NCBI GenBank assembly: GCA_023451915.1
Contig: JAEXXS010000324.1
Span: 1-5,403, forward strand
DNA length: 5,403 nucleotides
Source of the DNA: Pseudomonadota bacterium
Lineage (GTDB): Bacteria > Pseudomonadota > Alphaproteobacteria > Rhizobiales > Rhizobiaceae
Reading direction: 5' to 3'
The position numbers and the translations under genes were made by a program. How positions within the stretch are numbered: position 1 is the stretch's first letter; every line of letters begins with the position of its first letter. Under the pieces are notes generated by a model that was not told where the DNA came from, searched no databases, and saw only the letters and a program-made list of their open reading frames with translations. Shown here one piece after another: positions 1 through 5,403 of the stretch.

Positions 1-134
1 TTGACGTCGAAAAGGGCCTGCTTCTCACCATAGAATACGCAAACCTTGTCGCCGCGCATCTTTACGGAACTGGTGTTGGCGTTCATCTTTTCTCCTACGG
101 CTTTCTCGAGAGTACGTTCTGTCATCAAATTCAT
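1..134 (-). CDS. pstB: Phosphate ABC transporter ATP-binding subunit PstB (partial, N-terminus only)
   Basis: This is the start of the ATPase subunit that drives phosphate import through the PstA/PstC pore on the cytoplasmic side of the inner membrane. Only 44 codons lie in the window. The Walker A, signature and Walker B motifs are beyond the left edge, so the call rests on the typical PstB opening [14 protein letters not shown] (residues 31-44), whose aromatic residue in the FYG segment (Tyr35) corresponds to the A-loop that stacks on adenine, and on its place after pstS-pstC-pstA. The first ATG (134) has GGGAG at 143-147, eight bases upstream. A second in-frame ATG at 86 (Met17) also has a good AGGAG at 92-96, so the true start could be either. 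The gap from the pstA stop is 15 bases, which indicates the same transcript and probable translational coupling. The family is certain from context; the exact N-terminus is less so. Confidence 0.93.
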   Translation of the reverse strand, partial: MNLMTERTLEKAVGEKMNANTSSVKMRGDKVCVFYGEKQALFDV

Positions 135-149
135 GGCTTCGACTCCCGT

Positions 150-1469
150 TTACCAGCGGCGCTCAAACCGGCGGCGCAGAATGATTGCGGCAATGTTCAT
201 CACGGCCAGGAACAGAAGCAGCACGATGATAGCGCCGGATGTGCGTTCCACAAAGGCGCGTTCTGCTTCATTGGCCCACATATAGATCTGGACAGGCAAG
301 GCGGTCGCCGGGTCCATCGGCGTGGACGGAACATCGGCCACGAATGCCACCATGCCGATCAGCAGCAGCGGCGCGGTTTCGCCCAGCGCATGGGCAAGCC
401 CGATAATGGTGCCCGTCAGAATGCCGGGTGCGGCGAGCGGCAGGACGTGATGGAACACCATCTGCGTCTTGGAAGCGCCGAGACCAAGCGCTGCTGCGCG
501 GATCGAGGGCGGCACGGCGCGCAGGGCGGCGCGCGTTGCGATAATGATCGTCGGCAGCGTCATCAGCGTCAGCACCAGGCCGCCGACCAGCGAAGCCGAA
601 CGCGGCAGGCCGAAGAAATTGACGAAAACCGCAAGCCCCAACAGACCGAACACGATCGATGGTACGGCGGCGAGATTGTTGATGTTCACCTCGATCATAT
701 CCGTCCAGCGGTTCTTCTTGGCGAACTCTTCCAGATAGATCGATGCGGCAACGCCGATCGGCAGAGCGAGACCCAGCACAATCAGCATCATATAGAGCGA
801 GCCGACCAGCGCCACACCGAGACCGGATGTTTCCGGGCGGCTCGATGCGCCAAAGGTGAAGAGGCCGGTGTTGAAAGCTTCCTTCATGACACCTTCTTCC
901 GAAAGCGTCTTCATCCAGCCGACCTGACGGTCGGATACCTTGCGGCTCGTTTCAGGGACGGAGAGATCGATCTGCCCCTTGAAGGCGGAATCGATGTCCG
1001 CACCGGCCAGCACCGGAACAGTCTGCGTCGTGCCGATGATCGATGGATTGTCCATCACCATCTGGCGAAGCTGAATGCGCACGCCGTCCGAATAGAAGCG
1101 GCCGATATCGCGCATGGCCGGGCGGTCGGTGGTTGCGACGCCGAGCTTTTCAGCCAGAGCGTTGCGGACCAGAAGCGGATAATTCGCGGTAATCAGCACA
1201 CTGGGATCGGTCGCACGCTTGTTGCCCGGATCGATCACCTGCGCGTCGATCTTGACCGGAAGATAAAGCGTCGTCTGCCAGAAGGCGGTGTAGCCCTTGG
1301 AGAAAACCGAGAACAGCAGCGCGCACAGGAAGAACACGCCAATGGCGATGGCGACGATGCCATAGAGACGGAAGCGGCGTTCGGCAGCATAGCGGCGCTT
1401 GAGCCCGATATCGCGGCGCACCGGCTTTGCAGAAACCGCGCCGCTGGCGTTGAAGGTCGTATCGGTCAT
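150..1469 (-). CDS. pstA: Phosphate ABC transporter permease PstA, long alphaproteobacterial form
   Basis: PstA is one of the two inner-membrane subunits forming the phosphate channel of PstSCAB. The 439-residue protein has a basic cytoplasmic N-terminus, one membrane segment at about 36-57, a large predicted periplasmic domain at about 60-215, and then the permease core with segments near 218-242, 268-290, 294-312, 350-375 and 412-431. The EAA-type cytoplasmic loop that docks on PstB is at about 325-350, with the core AAALGLGAS and the following LP at 343-344. E. coli PstA is roughly 300 residues; the extra N-terminal part matches the arrangement known in alphaproteobacteria (the DUF3333 region, from memory). 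The ATG overlaps the pstC stop by one base (TAATG), so translation is probably coupled. The C-terminus is rich in arginine (RRRFERRW), a usual cytoplasmic end. Nothing suggests damage. Confidence 0.96.
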   Translation of the reverse strand: MTDTTFNASGAVSAKPVRRDIGLKRRYAAERRFRLYGIVAIAIGVFFLCALLFSVFSKGYTAFWQTTLYLPVKIDAQVIDPGNKRATDPSVLITANYPLLVRNALAEKLGVATTDRPAMRDIGRFYSDGVRIQLRQMVMDNPSIIGTTQTVPVLAGADIDSAFKGQIDLSVPETSRKVSDRQVGWMKTLSEEGVMKEAFNTGLFTFGASSRPETSGLGVALVGSLYMMLIVLGLALPIGVAASIYLEEFAKKNRWTDMIEVNINNLAAVPSIVFGLLGLAVFVNFFGLPRSASLVGGLVLTLMTLPTIIIATRAALRAVPPSIRAAALGLGASKTQMVFHHVLPLAAPGILTGTIIGLAHALGETAPLLLIGMVAFVADVPSTPMDPATALPVQIYMWANEAERAFVERTSGAIIVLLLFLAVMNIAAIILRRRFERRW

Positions 1470-2962
1470 TATTCGTACTGCTCCCGGTACTTGCGCACGA
1501 TATGCAGCGCAAAGATGTTCATGATCAGCGTCAGGACGAAAAGCGTGATGCCGAGCGCAAAGGCAACCAGCGTCTGCGGCGAGTTGAACTCAAGATCGCC
1601 GGTCAGCTGATTGACGATTTTCACCGTAATGGTGGTCATCGCTTCGAAGGGATTGATGTTGATACGCGCCGCAACGCCTGCCGCCAGAACCACAATCATG
1701 GTTTCGCCGATGGCGCGTGAGGCGGTCATCAAAAGCGCGCCGACAATGCCCGGCAGTGCCGCAGGCAGCACAACGCGCTTGACGGTTTCGGAGCGGGTTG
1801 CGCCAAGACCGAGCGAGCCGTCGCGCAGCGCGCGCGGGACAGCGGTGATAATGTCGTCGGAGAGCGACGACACGAAAGGAATGAGCATCACGCCCATGAC
1901 GAGACCGGCGGTCAGAACGCTCTGCGCCATGATGAAACCCTGACCGCCCGCAATCGCGGCGGAAAGATCGCGCAGGAACGGGCCGACCGTCACAAGGGCA
2001 AAGAAGCCGTAGACGATGCTCGGAATACCGGCGAGCAACTCAAGCACCGGCTTGACCACGGTGCGCACGCGCGGCGAGGCATATTCGGCCATGTAGATGG
2101 CAGCGAACAGGCCGACCGGAACCGCGAACAGCATTGCGACCAGCGCGATATAGAGCGTACCGGCCAGCAACGGGATCAGACCGAACTGGCCCGTTTCCCC
2201 GCCGGAACCGGCAGCGGCAAAGCGCGGGTCCCAGACGGTGCCGAAGAAGAAATCCCAAGGGGAGACTGCCTGAAAGAAGCTAATCGTCTGGAACAGCATC
2301 GAGCAGATGATGCCGACAGTCGTTAAAATGGCGATACCGGACGCGGCGATCAGCCCCCATAGCACGATGCGCTCGACATTGTTGCGGGCGCGCATGCGGC
2401 GGTTGATGGTGGAGAGGCCGAAAATCAGACCGGCCACGGCAATGACCAGCGCCACGGCGGCGCCGATCGTGTGCGTGAGATCCGTCGCCTTCTTCAGATA
2501 AAGGGCGATGGGCACCATATAGTCCTGGCCCTCGGTGGCGAGAGCCACGCCCTTGTTGCCGAGAACCGTGCGCGCATCCTGGTAATTGGCGGGGAAGCTT
2601 TCCAGTTCCGCCGGTGTCAGGCGCTCAAGCCCATTGGCGAGGCCGCGCACCATACCGAGCTGAAGGCTGCGATTGGTGTAAGAACCGTCTTCAATGGCGT
2701 CGGGCAGGCGCGAGGAAGCGCTGTGATCGAGATAGACGGACGATCCGACAGCCCAGACGGCAAGAAACAGAACTGCAGGCAATGCAGAAACGAGGAAAAC
2801 CCACCAGCCATGATAATGCGGGCGGGAATGCATTTTCTCGGCCGTCGAGCCTCGAGAGGCGACAGGCTGCGTTTTGTCCAGTGCAACCGCGCGCTGACGG
2901 CCGATAAAGAAGCCGACCAATCCGATTGCAATGACGCTGACGAGAACCAGAAAGAAGGACAT
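1469..2962 (-). CDS. pstC: Phosphate ABC transporter permease PstC, long alphaproteobacterial form
   Basis: PstC is the partner of PstA in the phosphate translocation pore. At 497 residues it is much longer than E. coli PstC (about 320). The extension holds a membrane segment at 3-21, a linker, a second segment at 53-75, a predicted periplasmic stretch at about 76-160 and a further segment at 162-184. The canonical permease core follows, with segments near 199-225, 262-289, 312-330, 345-365, 403-428 and 463-487. The EAA-type loop contacting PstB is at about 380-406, with core DGSLGLGATRSE and LP at 399-400. A conserved permease segment LAGIPSIVYGFFAL is at 310-323. The chosen ATG has GGGG (2970-2973) seven bases upstream. 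Its stop overlaps the pstA start. The N-terminal region corresponds to a family domain known in long PstC proteins (DUF3708, from memory); its role is not established by this sequence. Confidence 0.96.
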   Translation of the reverse strand: MSFFLVLVSVIAIGLVGFFIGRQRAVALDKTQPVASRGSTAEKMHSRPHYHGWWVFLVSALPAVLFLAVWAVGSSVYLDHSASSRLPDAIEDGSYTNRSLQLGMVRGLANGLERLTPAELESFPANYQDARTVLGNKGVALATEGQDYMVPIALYLKKATDLTHTIGAAVALVIAVAGLIFGLSTINRRMRARNNVERIVLWGLIAASGIAILTTVGIICSMLFQTISFFQAVSPWDFFFGTVWDPRFAAAGSGGETGQFGLIPLLAGTLYIALVAMLFAVPVGLFAAIYMAEYASPRVRTVVKPVLELLAGIPSIVYGFFALVTVGPFLRDLSAAIAGGQGFIMAQSVLTAGLVMGVMLIPFVSSLSDDIITAVPRALRDGSLGLGATRSETVKRVVLPAALPGIVGALLMTASRAIGETMIVVLAAGVAARININPFEAMTTITVKIVNQLTGDLEFNSPQTLVAFALGITLFVLTLIMNIFALHIVRKYREQYE

Positions 2963-3074
2963 TCAATTTCCCCGGTTGCCCTGAAAAATGCGAAACGACA
3001 AGACATGCCCCTATGGCCAGACTGTCGGTTCCGCGCGATTGCACCTGTCTTATTCAACTGGCGCGAAAGGAGAA

Positions 3075-3103
3075 GAACGCGGAGAGGTTTCATCCCCGCG
3101 TTC
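3075..3103 (-). terminator. Stem-loop between pstS and pstC (probable attenuator or 3' stabiliser)
   Basis: A perfect 8-base inverted repeat (GAACGCGG at 3075-3082, CCGCGTTC at 3096-3103) with a 13-base loop begins 13 bases after the pstS stop. In the minus-strand transcript it is followed by TTCTCCTTT, a pyrimidine-rich but interrupted tract, so it is a weak or partial rho-independent terminator at best. Such intercistronic hairpins are common after binding-protein genes and usually allow much more binding protein than permease. No separate convincing promoter for pstC was seen in the remaining spacer (2963-3074). Confidence 0.6.
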
Positions 3104-3116
3104 CACAGTTTTAGTC

Positions 3117-4163
3117 TTACTTTGCAGCCAGCGTCTTGCCTTCGGTGAAGGCGGCGCGCTGTGCTTCACGTTCGGCGTCGGGAGCCGGAACCAGACCATA
3201 TTCAGCAAGCGGGCCGTCAGGACCGATCATCTGGTCGTTCAGGAAGAAATCAACATATTCCTTGAGGCCCGGCACGACGCCGAGGTGAGCCTTCTTCACG
3301 TAGAAGAAAAGCGGGCGCGAAACCGGATATTCACCCGAAGCAACCGTGGCAGCCGATGGCGTCACGTCATTGACGGTCGCAACCTTCAGCTTGTCGGCAT
3401 TGTTTTCGAAGAAATAGAGGCCGAAAACGCCAACACCGGTCTTGTTGGAATCGATGCGCGCCAGCGTTTCCGCATAGTCGCCGTCGATATCGACAGCCTT
3501 GCCGTCCTTGCGCACTGCGATACAGGCCGAGGCGGCAGCCTTGTCGTCGAGACCGGTCTTCTTGATTTCGTCCAGAGCGCCCGAGTGCTTGCAGCCGTCA
3601 GCCAGAACCTTTTCTTCGAACACTTCGCGGGTGCCGTGCTTTTCGCCCGGGATATAGGCTGTGATGTTCCAATCCGGCAGGTTCGGGTTAACCTGGTTCC
3701 ACTTGGTGTTCGGATTGTCGACCAGCTTGCCGTCAACGACGAGCTTGGCGGCCAGCGCCTTGTAGACGTCTTCGGGCTTCAGCTTCCAATCCGGACCCTT
3801 GGCGTCGGTTGCGAAGACGATGCCGTCATAACCAAAGCGCACTTCCTGAACGTCCTTGACGCCAGCATCGATGCACGACTTCAGTTCCGTATCCTTCATG
3901 GCGCGCGATGCATTGGCGATATCGATGGTGTTTTCACCGACGCCCTTGCAGAATTCCTTGATACCAGCGCCCGAACCGCCCGATTCAACAACCGGCGTCT
4001 TGAAGTTCGGGAAGGTTTCGCCGAAGGTTTCAGCGACGATCTTAGCATAAGGCAGAACGGTCGAGGAACCGGCAACCTGAATCTGATCGCGCGCCTGGGC
4101 GGCGGAAACCGACAGAACGGCGGCAATGGCCAGCGCCGCGGTCGAGGAAATCATCTTGTTCAT
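3117..4163 (-). CDS. pstS: Periplasmic phosphate-binding protein PstS
   Basis: PstS captures inorganic phosphate in the periplasm and delivers it to PstC/PstA. The 348-residue precursor has a Sec signal peptide: basic start MNKM, hydrophobic core at about 8-20, and a likely cleavage after AQA at residue 24, leaving RDQIQVAG. No lipobox cysteine is present, so a soluble periplasmic protein is expected. Ligand-binding signatures are in the usual order: AGSSTVLPY (31-39), ESGGSGAG (60-67), DIANASR (81-87), FGYDGI (110-115) and GTREVF (177-182). These serine, threonine, aspartate and arginine residues are those that hold phosphate in the family. The length is typical. AGGAG at 4173-4177, nine bases before the ATG, supports the start. 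It is the first gene of the pst operon, directly downstream of a Pho box. Confidence 0.97.
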   Translation of the reverse strand: MNKMISSTAALAIAAVLSVSAAQARDQIQVAGSSTVLPYAKIVAETFGETFPNFKTPVVESGGSGAGIKEFCKGVGENTIDIANASRAMKDTELKSCIDAGVKDVQEVRFGYDGIVFATDAKGPDWKLKPEDVYKALAAKLVVDGKLVDNPNTKWNQVNPNLPDWNITAYIPGEKHGTREVFEEKVLADGCKHSGALDEIKKTGLDDKAAASACIAVRKDGKAVDIDGDYAETLARIDSNKTGVGVFGLYFFENNADKLKVATVNDVTPSAATVASGEYPVSRPLFFYVKKAHLGVVPGLKEYVDFFLNDQMIGPDGPLAEYGLVPAPDAEREAQRAAFTEGKTLAAK

Positions 4164-4222
4164 GAGCAGCAGCTCCTGTTGTAAAAGCCTATGACGATTA
4201 GCGTCAGTAGCCGTCTACGCGC

Positions 4223-4256
4223 TGTATATTACATTCATATGACAGTAATGTTACAG
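4223..4256 (-). promoter_or_regulatory. PhoB-dependent promoter of pstS: Pho box with -10 element
   Basis: On the minus strand two 7-base repeats, CTGTAAC (4250-4256) and CTGTCAT (4239-4245), lie exactly 11 bases apart with an ATTA spacer. This closely matches the PhoB Pho box, CTGTCAT-N4-CTGTCAT. A third, poorer copy, ATGTAAT (4228-4234), follows in the same 11-base register. The hexamer TATACA (4223-4228) is 10 bases after the second repeat, the spacing known for promoters such as E. coli phoA in which the Pho box replaces the -35. The inferred transcription start is near 4216, giving a leader of about 53 bases. This predicts induction of pstSCAB by PhoB under phosphate limitation. Confidence 0.88.
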
Positions 4257-4338
4257 GTTTGTAGCAATGCTTCGCGCCGCCAATTCCGTGGGGTTTTGAT
4301 CGCATGGCAAGAGCGGACAGAACGGGTAAGGGATTCAA

Positions 4339-4367
4339 AGCCGTAGGCGCAATGGCCGGTCACGGCT
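4339..4367 (-). terminator. Weak hairpin at the 3' end of the DUF454 gene
   Basis: AGCCGT (4339-4344) and ACGGCT (4362-4367) can pair, with an inner GGC/GCC pair (4346-4348 with 4355-4357) closing a six-base loop. In the minus-strand RNA the hairpin begins at the stop codon and is followed by TTTGAATCC, so the U tract is very short. It might end the upstream transcript before the pstS promoter, but read-through into pst cannot be excluded. Confidence 0.3.
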
Positions 4368-4782
4368 ATTCGCTGGGTCGCGAAAGCACATAGGCTGCGG
4401 AACCCAGCATGAAGATCGTCACCGCAATCGCCAGAAGCGGGCCCGGATGAGCGCCCCACCAGAAAAGCCCATAGCCGACAGTCATGCCCAGACAGGCATA
4501 AAGCTTCGCCTTCGGCGGGATGGCGCCCCGCTCGCGCCATTTGACGATCAGCGGGCCGAAGCGTGGATCGCGAAGAAGCCGCGCTTCAAGCCGGGGCGAA
4601 GATCGCGCAAAGAACCACGCCGCCAGAATGATGAAGATCGTCGTCGGCATGACCGGCAAAAACGCGCCAATGATGCCAAGCGCCAGCATGACAAATCCCA
4701 GCACCCCATAAAGCGCCCGCTTGCCGGCGGAGATGACCGGAAAGGCGTTGTTCGTGTTTGTGTCGGGGTGATCGTCCTGCAT
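4366..4782 (-). CDS. DUF454/YbaN-family inner-membrane protein
   Basis: This is a 138-residue protein of unknown function. The family signature is clear: a first hydrophobic segment at about 22-40, then LPVMPTTIFIILAAWFFARS (42-61), followed by a cytoplasm-like charged stretch containing SSPRLEARLL, DPRFGPLIV and W82 with RERGAIPPKAK (83-93), and two further membrane segments at about 94-109 and 113-133. This arrangement is that of DUF454 (E. coli YbaN). The first 20 residues are polar and variable. The ATG at 4782 is the only usable start: an in-frame stop lies 13 codons upstream with no ATG, GTG or TTG between. The ribosome site is weak (GGAAACC directly before ATG). It lies in the same direction as pstS, 202 bases upstream of it, but the Pho box lies after it, so co-regulation with phosphate uptake is not shown. 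Confidence 0.88.
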   Translation of the reverse strand: MQDDHPDTNTNNAFPVISAGKRALYGVLGFVMLALGIIGAFLPVMPTTIFIILAAWFFARSSPRLEARLLRDPRFGPLIVKWRERGAIPPKAKLYACLGMTVGYGLFWWGAHPGPLLAIAVTIFMLGSAAYVLSRPSE

Positions 4783-4880
4783 GGTTTCCGTGAGAATCGC
4801 ACCTGCTTCGCTACAGGCTTATAGCAGGATTTCTTCCACAAATTGCACAGGCTGGGCAGTCAAAGAAACGTCATAAGTGC

Positions 4881-4964
4881 CGTTTTCCGGCCTGTGGATA
4901 AGAAAAAACCGCCCTGTAAAAAATGCCACACACACGGAAAAATTGTATTTTTGCCCGGAAAACG
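4881..4964. repeat. 10-base inverted repeat with 64-base spacer
   Basis: CGTTTTCCGG (4881-4890) and CCGGAAAACG (4955-4964) are exact reverse complements. The match does not extend in either direction. The DnaA-box match lies just inside the left arm. It could be a paired binding site or the foot of an RNA structure, or it may be coincidence in a short low-complexity region. Confidence 0.5.
4893..4901 (-). promoter_or_regulatory. Perfect DnaA-box 9-mer
   Basis: The minus strand reads TTATCCACA, the consensus high-affinity DnaA site. It is isolated: the only nearby relative is TCTTCCACA (4832-4840), with two mismatches. A single 9-mer can occur by chance, and no cluster marks an origin. Its position about 110 bases upstream of the DUF454 start codon would allow a regulatory role. 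Confidence 0.4.
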
Positions 4965-4983
4965 CCCCATTTCAACAACTTTT
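4938..4983. other. Helically phased A/T tracts (possible intrinsic DNA curvature)
   Basis: Tracts A5 (4938-4942), T5 (4948-4952), A4 (4959-4962) and T4 (4980-4983) have centres at about 4940, 4950, 4960.5 and 4981.5, that is, one, one and two helical turns apart. Further A-runs at 4903-4908, 4918-4923 and 5014-5018 are less well phased. Phased tracts of this kind bend DNA and often attract nucleoid proteins. Confidence 0.45.
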
Positions 4984-5067
4984 AGAAGGCGCTTTAAAAC
5001 TTGGCCTGCAAATAAAAATTGCAGAGCGAGTGGCGCGTCCGCCAAGGACCGCAAGCAGCTTTTCTTG

Positions 5068-5291
5068 GATTCAACCGCTCAAAACAAGGCCGCACGAAGC
5101 CACGCGCCAGATTCCTAACGAATCGTAAACGCTTTTACAGCAATCCAACTGAATCCTTCCAAATATTCCTCAGTTTTGTTTCGAACTATAAGTAAACAAC
5201 GCGCAGTATAGGATGATTTTCCGCTGCGGATATAGATTCAATTACCGCACAATGTTCTCATTCGAACCACGGCGTCGCCACATTTAGATTC
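5068..5291. promoter_or_regulatory. Cluster of six GANTC (CcrM) methylation sites
   Basis: GANTC occurs at 5068, 5110, 5120, 5151, 5235 and 5287 (first base of each). One would be expected about every 256 bases, and I found only six others in the remaining 5.2 kb (141, 988, 3448, 3982, 4332, 4794). CcrM methylates GANTC in alphaproteobacteria, and the hemimethylated state after replication can alter promoter activity. The cluster lies 66-289 bases upstream of the plus-strand gene at 5357, where its promoter should be. Confidence 0.55.
5225..5249. promoter_or_regulatory. Imperfect dyad centred on a GANTC site (possible operator)
   Basis: TGCGG (5225-5229) and CCGCA (5245-5249) form an inverted repeat. 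Within it AT (5232-5233) and AT (5241-5242) are also symmetric, and the exact centre (5237) is the middle base of GATTC at 5235-5239. Seven of nine bases in each arm are symmetric outside the core. It lies about 108 bases upstream of the start codon at 5357, which fits an operator, but no known regulator motif was recognised. Confidence 0.3.
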
Positions 5292-5356
5292 CACTTCGCT
5301 CAGGTCTTTCTCAGCAAAACTGTCAAAGCGCCCCGTTAACAACTAGTGGAACTGGT

Positions 5357-5403
5357 ATGAACTTCAAGACCCGTATGGCTATGCTCGGCTTTGCAGCAAC
5401 CAG
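5357..5403 (+). CDS. Unidentified protein with export-signal-like N-terminus (partial)
   Basis: Only 15 codons are in the window: MNFKTRMAMLGFAAT. The pattern of a short start with two basic residues (Lys4, Arg6) followed by a hydrophobic run resembles the beginning of a Sec signal peptide or lipoprotein signal, so an envelope or secreted protein is plausible. The ribosome site is modest: GTGGA at 5346-5350, six bases before the ATG. An in-frame second ATG (codon 7) has a poorer context. The family cannot be named from this fragment. Transcription diverges from the DUF454 gene and pst operon. Confidence 0.55.
   Translation, partial: MNFKTRMAMLGFAAT

Larger units (their letters stand above)
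4783..5356. other. Long AT-rich non-coding region between divergent genes
   Basis: These 574 bases separate the start of the minus-strand DUF454 gene from the start of the plus-strand gene at 5357, so both promoters should lie here. Open frames of 60-90 codons exist (4843-5118, 4877-5128 and 4860-5054 reverse), but their products are basic, low-complexity and resemble no family I know, so I regard them as chance. A TATAAG on the minus strand (4819-4824 area) is a possible -10 for the DUF454 gene, and TATAGGAT (5207-5214) a possible -10 for the plus-strand gene. Neither has a good -35. No tRNA or rRNA was seen. The separately listed DnaA box, A/T tracts, inverted repeat and GANTC cluster fall inside it. 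Confidence 0.6.

Noticed and set aside
390..1610. Long plus-strand open frame opposite pstA
   Set aside because: Its product is rich in Arg, Gln, His and Asp without any domain pattern, as expected from the antisense of a GC-rich gene; pstA on the other strand is unmistakable.
3016..3050. CTGTCGG and CTGTCTT on the plus strand in the pstS-pstC spacer as a Pho box
   Set aside because: They are about 23 bases apart instead of 11 and point away from pstC.
2617..3093. 158-codon minus-strand frame overlapping pstC
   Set aside because: It is a shifted frame of the pstC 5' region with no family resemblance; pstC has a good start and conserved core.
2988..4184. 398-codon plus-strand open frame opposite pstS
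   Set aside because: It lies antisense to the full conserved PstS gene, has no recognisable domain, and starts inside the pstS-pstC spacer with no good ribosome site.
4843..5128. Two overlapping plus-strand frames of 83 and 91 codons
   Set aside because: They have no ribosome site of note, basic low-complexity products and no recognisable domain; they span the DnaA box and A/T tracts, which suits regulatory DNA better.
5320..5337. CTGTCAA as a possible Pho box for the gene at 5357
   Set aside because: Only one half-site is present; the positions 11 bases before and after do not resemble CTGTCAT.
4783..5356. Chromosomal replication origin
   Set aside because: Only one perfect DnaA box is present, with no cluster of boxes and no neighbouring gene usually found at an alphaproteobacterial origin.
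1..5403. CRISPR array, insertion sequence, tRNA or attachment site
   Set aside because: No repeated spacer units, transposase fragments, terminal repeats or tRNA-like clover sequence were seen on either strand.

Overview
The window reads as a chromosomal segment from an alphaproteobacterium of the Hyphomicrobiales, most likely Brucella/Ochrobactrum or a close relative. I infer this from recalled similarity of the PstS and PstB N-termini to Brucella proteins, from the long alphaproteobacterial forms of PstA and PstC, and from GC-rich coding sequence. No database search was possible.

Positions 1-4163 hold most of a high-affinity phosphate uptake (Pst) operon, transcribed right to left on the minus strand: pstS (periplasmic binding protein), pstC and pstA (the two permease subunits), and the first 44 codons of pstB (ATPase), which runs off the left edge. 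pstC and pstA overlap by one base, and pstB starts 15 bases after pstA. pstS is separated from pstC by 154 bases containing a stem-loop that may lower expression of the membrane and ATPase subunits relative to the binding protein. Upstream of pstS is a strong Pho box (CTGTAAC-ATTA-CTGTCAT) with a correctly spaced -10, so PhoB control under phosphate starvation is the expected regulation. phoU and phoB would be expected beyond the left edge, but that cannot be seen.

Positions 4366-4782 encode a small inner-membrane protein of the DUF454/YbaN family on the minus strand, in the position directly upstream of the pst operon.

Positions 4783-5356 form a long, AT-rich, apparently non-coding region. 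It contains a perfect DnaA-box 9-mer, a run of A/T tracts partly phased with the DNA helix, a 10-base inverted repeat, and a conspicuous cluster of six GANTC (CcrM methylation) sites in 224 bases. At 5357 a new plus-strand gene begins with a short export-signal-like N-terminus and leaves the window after 15 codons.

The coding part is ordinary and well conserved. I do not see an undescribed system. The least explained part is the 5' region of the right-hand gene.
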